Made by a program: the position numbers and the translations under genes. A stretch of 64,000 bases of DNA from Algoriphagus terrigena DSM 22685 (GTDB lineage: Bacteria > Bacteroidota > Bacteroidia > Cytophagales > Cyclobacteriaceae), in assembly GCF_000429445.1 (NCBI RefSeq), contig NZ_AUBW01000004.1, forward strand, positions 124,001 through 188,000. The letters run 5' to 3'. The notes under the pieces are model-generated. The model searched no databases, was not told where the DNA came from, and saw only the letters and a list, made by a program, of their open reading frames with translations. Positions 59,087 through 64,000 of this stretch are shown here, piece after piece; within the stretch, counting starts at the first letter, position 1, and every line of letters starts with the position of its first letter.

Positions 59087-60014
59087 CTTTTGGTTGATTG
59101 ATTTTTTTAAAGTAAAAGAATCCAATCATAAGAACCAACAGCCCCGTCAAAGCCGCCGGGTAAGACACTGTATCCGTGGACTCCAGATCAAAATCTACGA
59201 TTCCCTGGTTGGACAGATAAATGACCAACACGGTCAAAGAATTATTAAAAACGTGGGCTAGAATCGGATAAAGCAGGCTGCCCGAATAGTGATAGAGGTA
59301 CCCAAAAAGAGCCCCCAAAAAAACACGTGGAACAAACCCGTAAAACTGGACATGAATCGCCGAAAATATGATCGCGGTCAACCAAATGCCCGAGTGGGCG
59401 GAATTGGTGTAAAGCTTCATCTTGGGCTGGATGATGCCCCGAAAAAACATCTCCTCACCGATGCCGGCAAAAACACCAATGACCAAAATCCCCGTCAAAA
59501 GCTCCGGAATACTCTGGAAATCCGTCAGAAACATAGTCAGCTCCATCAGCTGAGTCTCCATCTCTTTCATCCAGCTCTCCAATCCGGCCATGGACTCCGG
59601 CAGATCCAGTTGTGCATTCCAATAGACCAAAAGTCCGTTGACAAACATCGCCCCCAGCGTAATCACAAGCGCGAGTAAAAGATTTTTGACGTTGAATCTT
59701 TCCCGCTGGATATCCCAGTGTAATTCCGCTTTGTCTATAAATCTTGAGATGACCCAAGCTGCGACCCAAAACCCAATCCCGGAGCCGATTCCCTGGACAA
59801 AAAGCATCGCCATCCGCCCGTTTGGCACATCATAGTCGCCGGTCATCAGCCCCAAAAAGTCCTCCATCGTGATGTTATACAGTGTCGGAACTAAGACCAA
59901 GGCAAATCCCTGCAAGAGAATCAGGACTCCAATAGTGACTAAGACAATGACTATCAATGACAATAGCCAACTCTGCCGTTTGCCTATTTCAGTTTGGGTT
60001 TCGTATATCTCCAT
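59061..60014 (-). CDS. CPBP family intramembrane glutamic endopeptidase
   Basis: A 317-residue integral membrane protein of the CPBP (CAAX-protease and bacteriocin-processing, ABI) family. The three catalytic motifs are present: GEEMFFRGI (Glu-Glu-x-x-x-Arg, about residue 190), IFSAIHVQFYG (Phe-x-x-x-His) and ILAHVFNN (His-x-x-x-Asn). About eight membrane segments are visible. Such proteins cleave within or near membranes and can process peptides or take part in stress signalling; the substrate here is unknown. First gene of the run CPBP-DUF2007-cdsA; divergent from dusB with 38 bases between start codons, so promoters overlap. Confidence 0.9.
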   Translation of the reverse strand: MEIYETQTEIGKRQSWLLSLIVIVLVTIGVLILLQGFALVLVPTLYNITMEDFLGLMTGDYDVPNGRMAMLFVQGIGSGIGFWVAAWVISRFIDKAELHWDIQRERFNVKNLLLALVITLGAMFVNGLLVYWNAQLDLPESMAGLESWMKEMETQLMELTMFLTDFQSIPELLTGILVIGVFAGIGEEMFFRGIIQPKMKLYTNSAHSGIWLTAIIFSAIHVQFYGFVPRVFLGALFGYLYHYSGSLLYPILAHVFNNSLTVLVIYLSNQGIVDFDLESTDTVSYPAALTGLLVLMIGFFYFKKINQPKDAELDQGI

Positions 60015-60052
60015 AATTTGGGGTAAATTTACGCCAAATTTAGAATTGAGAA

Positions 60053-61048
60053 GTGGTTAAGATTGGAAAGTTAGAGCTGGGGGAGTTTCCCCTACTGCTC
60101 GCCCCGATGGAAGATGTGAGCGATCCACCCTTTCGCGCAGTCTGCAAACAAAACGGGGCAGACCTCATGTACACCGAGTTTATCAGCTCAGAAGGCCTCA
60201 TTCGGGACGCTGCCAAAAGCGTCCAAAAGTTAGACGTCTATGACTATGAGCGACCTGTGGGGATTCAGATCTTCGGCAACGAGATCGAATCCATGCGGGA
60301 GGCTGCTGCCATTGCGGAAGCCGCCGGCCCGGATATTCTGGACATCAACTACGGCTGTCCTGTGCACAAAGTCGCCTGCAAAGGTGCCGGTGCCGGAATC
60401 CTGCTCGACATTGACAAGATGGTCTCTATGACCGCCGAGATAGTGAAGCGTGTGAATATTCCTGTCACAGTCAAAACACGATTGGGTTGGGATCATAATA
60501 CTATACGGATCGTAGAAGTAGCCGAACGGCTTCAGGATGTGGGAATCCAAGCGATCTCCATCCACGCGCGAACGCGTCAGCAGATGTACAAAGGTGAAGC
60601 GGATTGGAGCTACCTCAATTTGGTCAAAGACAATCCAAGATTGCACATCCCGGTCTTTGGAAACGGTGACATCGACACCCCGGAAAAAGCCGGAGAATAC
60701 CGCGCCAAGTACAACGTCGACGGGATGATGATCGGCCGGGCATCGATTGGCTATCCTTGGATCTTCAATGAGATCAAGCATTTCTTCGCAACCGGTGAAA
60801 AACTGGCAGGCCCAGATCTTCACGAACGGATTGCCGTGACCAAAAAGCACCTGGACTTCTCCGTAGAATGGAAAGGCGAAAAGCAGGGGATTCTGGAGAT
60901 GCGCCGTCACTATACCAATTACTTCCGGGGCATGCCCAACTTCAAGCCCTTCCGAACCGAGATGGTCACTGCCGATACCTACGAGCAGGTAGCTGAGATT
61001 CTCGGTCAAGTCGCAGAAGCCTACGCGGACTACGAATTTCAATATTGA
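60053..61048 (+). CDS. dusB: tRNA dihydrouridine synthase DusB
   Basis: A 331-residue FMN enzyme that reduces uridine in tRNA. The TIM-barrel opens LLAPMEDVSDPPFR, the catalytic Cys is in INYGCPVHKVACKGAGAG (about residues 98-115), followed by VKTRLGWD and SIHARTRQQMYKG, and the FMN phosphate loop is at GNGDIDTPE and MIGRASIGYPWIF. It closely follows the DusB subtype, and the length is right. The start is GTG at 60053; there is no ATG before the conserved core. A strong terminator follows. Confidence 0.95.
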   Translation: MVKIGKLELGEFPLLLAPMEDVSDPPFRAVCKQNGADLMYTEFISSEGLIRDAAKSVQKLDVYDYERPVGIQIFGNEIESMREAAAIAEAAGPDILDINYGCPVHKVACKGAGAGILLDIDKMVSMTAEIVKRVNIPVTVKTRLGWDHNTIRIVEVAERLQDVGIQAISIHARTRQQMYKGEADWSYLNLVKDNPRLHIPVFGNGDIDTPEKAGEYRAKYNVDGMMIGRASIGYPWIFNEIKHFFATGEKLAGPDLHERIAVTKKHLDFSVEWKGEKQGILEMRRHYTNYFRGMPNFKPFRTEMVTADTYEQVAEILGQVAEAYADYEFQY

Positions 61049-61056
61049 AACCAAAC

Positions 61057-61091
61057 GACCTCAGAATTTTTATCTCTGAGGTCTTTTTTTT
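61057..61091 (+). terminator. Rho-independent terminator after dusB
   Basis: A 9-bp perfect stem (61057-61065 GACCTCAGA with 61075-61083) with a 9-base loop, followed by eight T residues. Confidence 0.88.
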
Positions 61092-61148
61092 GACCTTTTT
61101 TGGAGCCGAATTAGTTCCTTTGCAGACATCTATCTTTTTGACGATTTA

Positions 61149-62066
61149 ATGAGTACTACCCACTCAGAAAACAGCCTGAAAAACTGGGCTTTGCTGGTCA
61201 TTTTAACCCTGATTTGGGGAACCTCATTTATCCTCATCAAGCGTGGATTGGAGGTATTCAGTCCCGGAGAAGTCGGCGCTTATCGGATGGTGGCTGCTGC
61301 GACATTACTGCTGCCTCTTTCTCTTCCAAAACTCAAAAATCTCAGTAAAACACAGGTTAAAAACTTACTGATCGCAGGTCTGCTCGGCAGCTTTTTCCCT
61401 GCCTTTCTTTTCCCGATGGCTCAGACTCAGCTCAGCAGTTCGCTTACCGGTGTGCTCAATGCCCTGACTCCGCTATTCGTCGTACTGGTCGGAGCGCTGT
61501 TTTTCGACACCAAGATCACCAGGCGAAATGGCCTCGGACTGCTCATTGCCTTTGTGGGAGTGATCATCTTGGTCACCTACAAAGACGGCGGTGGCTGGGA
61601 TTCGCTGACTGGGATCAACGCCTATGGACTCTTTGTCATCGCGGCTTGTATCTGCTACAGTTTCAACCTCCACGTCATCAAAACCCGCTTTACCAAGCTC
61701 AAGTCCATTGAAATCTCTTCGATTTCGCTTCTGATGATCTTGCCGCTTGCCTTGATCTACCTTTTTGCCGGCACCCAGTTTTCATACAAGCTCGTCACCC
61801 ATCCCCATGCTTGGGAAGCGCTGGGCTACCTGACCATCTTGGGCATGGTTGGCACAGCAATCGCGTTGGTTTTGTTTAATATCATGGTGAAAAATGCCAG
61901 CCCATTCTTTGCGAGTTTGGTCACCTACACGATCCCGATTGTGGCGATCATGTGGGGTGTATTGGACGGCGAGGTGTTATTGATCGGGCATTACATTGGT
62001 ATTGCCGGGGTAATCTTGGGAGTGTGGATCGGAAACAGGAAAAAACAATCCGCCCAATCCATCTAG
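61149..62066 (+). CDS. EamA/DMT family transporter
   Basis: A 305-residue drug/metabolite transporter-family protein with about ten hydrophobic helices arranged as two EamA halves. The first half opens WALLVILTLIWGTSFILIKR (about residues 12-31, typical of EamA) and has PLFVVLVGALFF; the second half begins GLFVIAACICYSFNLHVIKT and ends with YTIPIVAIMWGVLDGEV. The substrate is not predictable. It is preceded by the dusB terminator and ends four bases within the convergent gene's tail. Confidence 0.9.
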   Translation: MSTTHSENSLKNWALLVILTLIWGTSFILIKRGLEVFSPGEVGAYRMVAAATLLLPLSLPKLKNLSKTQVKNLLIAGLLGSFFPAFLFPMAQTQLSSSLTGVLNALTPLFVVLVGALFFDTKITRRNGLGLLIAFVGVIILVTYKDGGGWDSLTGINAYGLFVIAACICYSFNLHVIKTRFTKLKSIEISSISLLMILPLALIYLFAGTQFSYKLVTHPHAWEALGYLTILGMVGTAIALVLFNIMVKNASPFFASLVTYTIPIVAIMWGVLDGEVLLIGHYIGIAGVILGVWIGNRKKQSAQSI

Positions 62067-62782
62067 TTTGACTCCTGTATTTGCTTCAGTCCTTTTTTGC
62101 TGAGCTCCATCGTGACCACTTCTTGAGGCTGAGTTGCGGTCAATTTTGTCGACTCTTTGATTTCCAGATTCCCTTCCTTCGCTGCGAAAACCACCGGGAA
62201 ATAGGCGTATTTGAACTTGTCCAGATCAGCCTTCACCGGCTTAAAATTAATCATGAGTACATGAGGGCCATTTTGATAGTGATCTCCAGCGGACTCGGCC
62301 AGTGCCTGCCCCGGCAGTACTACATCCCCGACCTGCACCTTTTCAGACCCTGCTTTCAGGATTTTTAGCCTGGTGAGCGTACCGTCTTCATGAAAAATCT
62401 CGATGTAATTTTCATCTGCTGTCCCATCTGCCACAGGGATGAGATAGATCGGTTCCACCTTAGTTTTCCCGTAGATGTTCCCTTTTGCAAAGCTGAAACT
62501 GTATCGGTAATTCGTGCCCTGCCCCGCCAACGTGGGCTTTAGCGTAGCCACTTTAGATCTACCGGGAGACACCGCAGTTACTGTATTACCACCCCCTGAC
62601 GTGGTCATATTCTGAAGATCAGAAAAGCTGATAATCAAGGAATAAGTGATTTTGGTAGGATTTACTGCGTAGATCACCACATTCTGTTCGGAGTCGCGCT
62701 GGGGATCAAGAGTGATTTGGGCATTGACTGCTTGAGCAAAGGAAAAGATCAAAAGGAAAGAAAAAGCAAGTCTGAGCATCAA
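62063..62782 (-). CDS. Exported LytM/M23-like protein lacking catalytic metal ligands
   Basis: A 239-residue protein with a signal peptide (about residues 1-22, FAQAVNA). The middle resembles the lysostaphin/LytM fold, for example FHEDGTLTRLKILKAG then VGDVVLPGQALAESAG and GPHVLMINF. In active M23 peptidases the last element reads His-x-His; here the second His is replaced by Leu, and the first ligand pair is also missing. So it is a likely inactive, regulatory or ligand-binding homologue, similar in concept to EnvC or NlpD-type activators, though direct relation is inference. A C-terminal helix follows. Its end overlaps the convergent transporter gene by four bases. Confidence 0.65.
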   Translation of the reverse strand: MMLRLAFSFLLIFSFAQAVNAQITLDPQRDSEQNVVIYAVNPTKITYSLIISFSDLQNMTTSGGGNTVTAVSPGRSKVATLKPTLAGQGTNYRYSFSFAKGNIYGKTKVEPIYLIPVADGTADENYIEIFHEDGTLTRLKILKAGSEKVQVGDVVLPGQALAESAGDHYQNGPHVLMINFKPVKADLDKFKYAYFPVVFAAKEGNLEIKESTKLTATQPQEVVTMELSKKGLKQIQESN

Positions 62783-62834
62783 GAGAAGAAATAAATTCCC
62801 CCCAAAATAAAAGCTAAAAACTAATATCCAAGGT

Positions 62835-63911
62835 TCAACCTAAGATATTCATCCGCTGCCTCCAGGCATAAGCCAGCATCGGCAGCTGCTGATAGGAATT
62901 GACACCCGCCTTAACACCCTGACTTTTTAGAAAAATATCATTCGATTTCCGGCTCAACTCCAGCGAAAAAGGCTTGATCGCTTCACTGACTTCGCGGATG
63001 GAATTGAGATCACTCCGAATTCCCGCTGAAAGTCCCTTCAGCCATTCTCGGTAGTCGCCCGGTGCCATGCGGTAGTAATCCCGCATCTGGTATTGCAGGA
63101 GTCGGAGGTGCCCGGAATACTTCAAGAGCGGATCATCCGAGTTGGTGCAGATCACCCAAGCGATAAAATTGGCCTCTCCCTCGTTGGTCACGCCGTAGCT
63201 ATGCGCCATCTCGTGCGCCACTGTAAAGGGCCGCTCAAGCGGATGAAGTGTCGGGTCGATGTAGCTCTCTCCCGTAAATGGAAAATAGATGCCCAAAATG
63301 CCCATCTTTCGCATAAATCCAGGCGGCGGAAACTGCTTTGTCCTCGGTTTTCCGGTGAAGTTCAAACCCAAGATATCCAGATTTTCGTGCATGTTGCTCC
63401 GCACCACGCGCTCCAAGTCCTGGTACTCCATGATCGAATCGATTGCCAAGGTGTCTGCGGTGACTCTGCCACGATACTGCACGGCGAGACGTCGGGTAAT
63501 GTCAATTTCTGACTTGAGTTGCTCGAGATTGAGAGATTGGGGCTTGAGGGAAAGCTGCTGAAAGATCGGCGTCCGCTGATAGTTAAATCCCCACAGCACC
63601 AAGAAAAAAAATACCAAGGCTCCTATCCCGTTAGCCAGCGCCTTGAACGTGTAGAATGTGCGGGACTTCCATCCGGCGATATTTTTGAATTTGAGGACAA
63701 ATAATCCCAAAACAAGGATGACCGAGGCGATAAAAAAGTAAACGCTGGGAAAGGGAAGATTTCCCAGCGTCAAGTCGATGACATTTCTGATTCCGGGAAA
63801 GAACTTCCTAGAATAAATTTCGTCCGTTGCCTCCGGATTTTGCGCAGCAAAATAGCGGATTACCAGAGCCAATATTCCCAAGAGAGCCCAGGACCAATCC
63901 CTTTTTGCCAT
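62835..63911 (-). CDS. DUF3810 family membrane metalloprotease-like protein
   Basis: A 358-residue membrane protein. Three hydrophobic segments are seen near residues 8-24, 54-72 and 90-110. The rest holds a zincin-like motif TVAHEMAHSYGVTNEGEANF (about residues 232-251), with His-Glu-x-x-His and a following Glu, so a zinc peptidase activity is likely. The pattern matches the DUF3810 family of Bacteroidota, whose substrates are unknown. It starts 12 bases after the stop of the NifU-like gene on the same strand, which suggests co-transcription. Confidence 0.87.
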   Translation of the reverse strand: MAKRDWSWALLGILALVIRYFAAQNPEATDEIYSRKFFPGIRNVIDLTLGNLPFPSVYFFIASVILVLGLFVLKFKNIAGWKSRTFYTFKALANGIGALVFFFLVLWGFNYQRTPIFQQLSLKPQSLNLEQLKSEIDITRRLAVQYRGRVTADTLAIDSIMEYQDLERVVRSNMHENLDILGLNFTGKPRTKQFPPPGFMRKMGILGIYFPFTGESYIDPTLHPLERPFTVAHEMAHSYGVTNEGEANFIAWVICTNSDDPLLKYSGHLRLLQYQMRDYYRMAPGDYREWLKGLSAGIRSDLNSIREVSEAIKPFSLELSRKSNDIFLKSQGVKAGVNSYQQLPMLAYAWRQRMNILG

Positions 63912-63923
63912 GAATCAGTTTAG

Positions 63924-64000
63924 TTAGACACCTTCTGCCTGCACTTCCTTTACCTCAGGAAGCATGCGGGTGAGCAAGTTTTGAATGCCGGCTTTGAGCG
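63924..64000 (-). CDS. NifU-like protein, C-terminal end only (cut by window edge)
   Basis: The last 25 codons of a minus-strand gene that continues past the window. The visible peptide includes LKAGIQNLLTRMLPEVKEV, the closing helix of NifU-type iron-sulfur scaffold domains, which carry a Cys-x-x-Cys pair just upstream (outside the window). It ends at a TAA at 63924-63926, 12 bases before the DUF3810 start. The call rests on this short motif only. Confidence 0.7.
   Translation of the reverse strand, partial: LKAGIQNLLTRMLPEVKEVQAEGV

Overview
The window looks like a chromosomal segment of a Bacteroidota bacterium, most likely from the Cytophagales / Cyclobacteriaceae (Algoriphagus-like). 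The reasons are a type IX secretion (T9SS) adhesin with its PorP/SprF partner, families largely confined to this phylum (DUF4290, DUF4221, DUF3810, the Nif3 and GMC/gluconate-dehydrogenase-subunit-3 variants), many short-signal lipoproteins, and weak Shine-Dalgarno sites. Base composition is mixed and there are no tRNA, rRNA, CRISPR or insertion sequences that I can see. The genus is inference.

Layout. 1-5155: housekeeping (5'-truncated UvrD/PcrA helicase, DUF4290, MurA) followed by a GT61 glycosyltransferase. 5255-7794: a sugar-acid dehydratase of the IlvD/Edd family with an SDR dehydrogenase. 8292-21740: a surface module made of two phage tail-collar (Mdp-like) proteins, a 3734-residue repeat adhesin with a type-B T9SS sorting domain, and SprF. 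22163-26872: a lipoprotein, a Tat-signal Nif3 homologue, and a stress set (Dps, YihY/BrkB, coiled-coil lipoprotein, CsbD, and a 55-residue DUF1328 protein). 26923-32489: a five-gene minus-strand signalling operon (CheY-like regulator, sigma-54 NtrC-type regulator, CHASE3 histidine kinase, Rcp1-like regulator, REC-PAS kinase). 32687-34990: GMC oxidoreductase with its small Tat subunit. 35310-40631: M20 peptidase, GH13 amylase-type enzyme, Fic AMP-transferase, GH25 lysozyme, with a striking array of inverted repeats between the last two. 40673-54510: an extracytoplasmic hydrolase region with two sulfatases, an esterase-like hydrolase, a metallophosphoesterase, an S41 peptidase, a beta-propeller/helical-domain lipoprotein, then a Tat-exported Gfo/Idh/MocA oxidoreductase and a Tat-exported TIM-barrel isomerase. 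54577-64000: small cytosolic genes, phospholipid synthesis (psd, cdsA), glutamate dehydrogenase, CPBP protease, DusB, EamA transporter, a degenerate LytM-like protein, DUF3810, and the 3'-end of a NifU-like gene.

How the parts may work together. The adhesin, SprF and probably the collar proteins form one surface-display unit. The GMC pair, the Gfo/Idh/MocA and isomerase pair, the sulfatases and the esterase are all predicted in the periplasm or outer membrane and fit oxidation and trimming of sulfated or substituted glycosides, although no SusC/SusD pair is present. The signalling operon has all parts of a phosphorelay ending in a sigma-54 activator.

Nothing here is a proven new system. The best candidates for a second look are the collar-protein/T9SS-adhesin module, the operator-like repeat array between fic and the GH25 gene, the exported Nif3 homologue, the propeller/helical-domain fusion, and the inactive-looking LytM protein.
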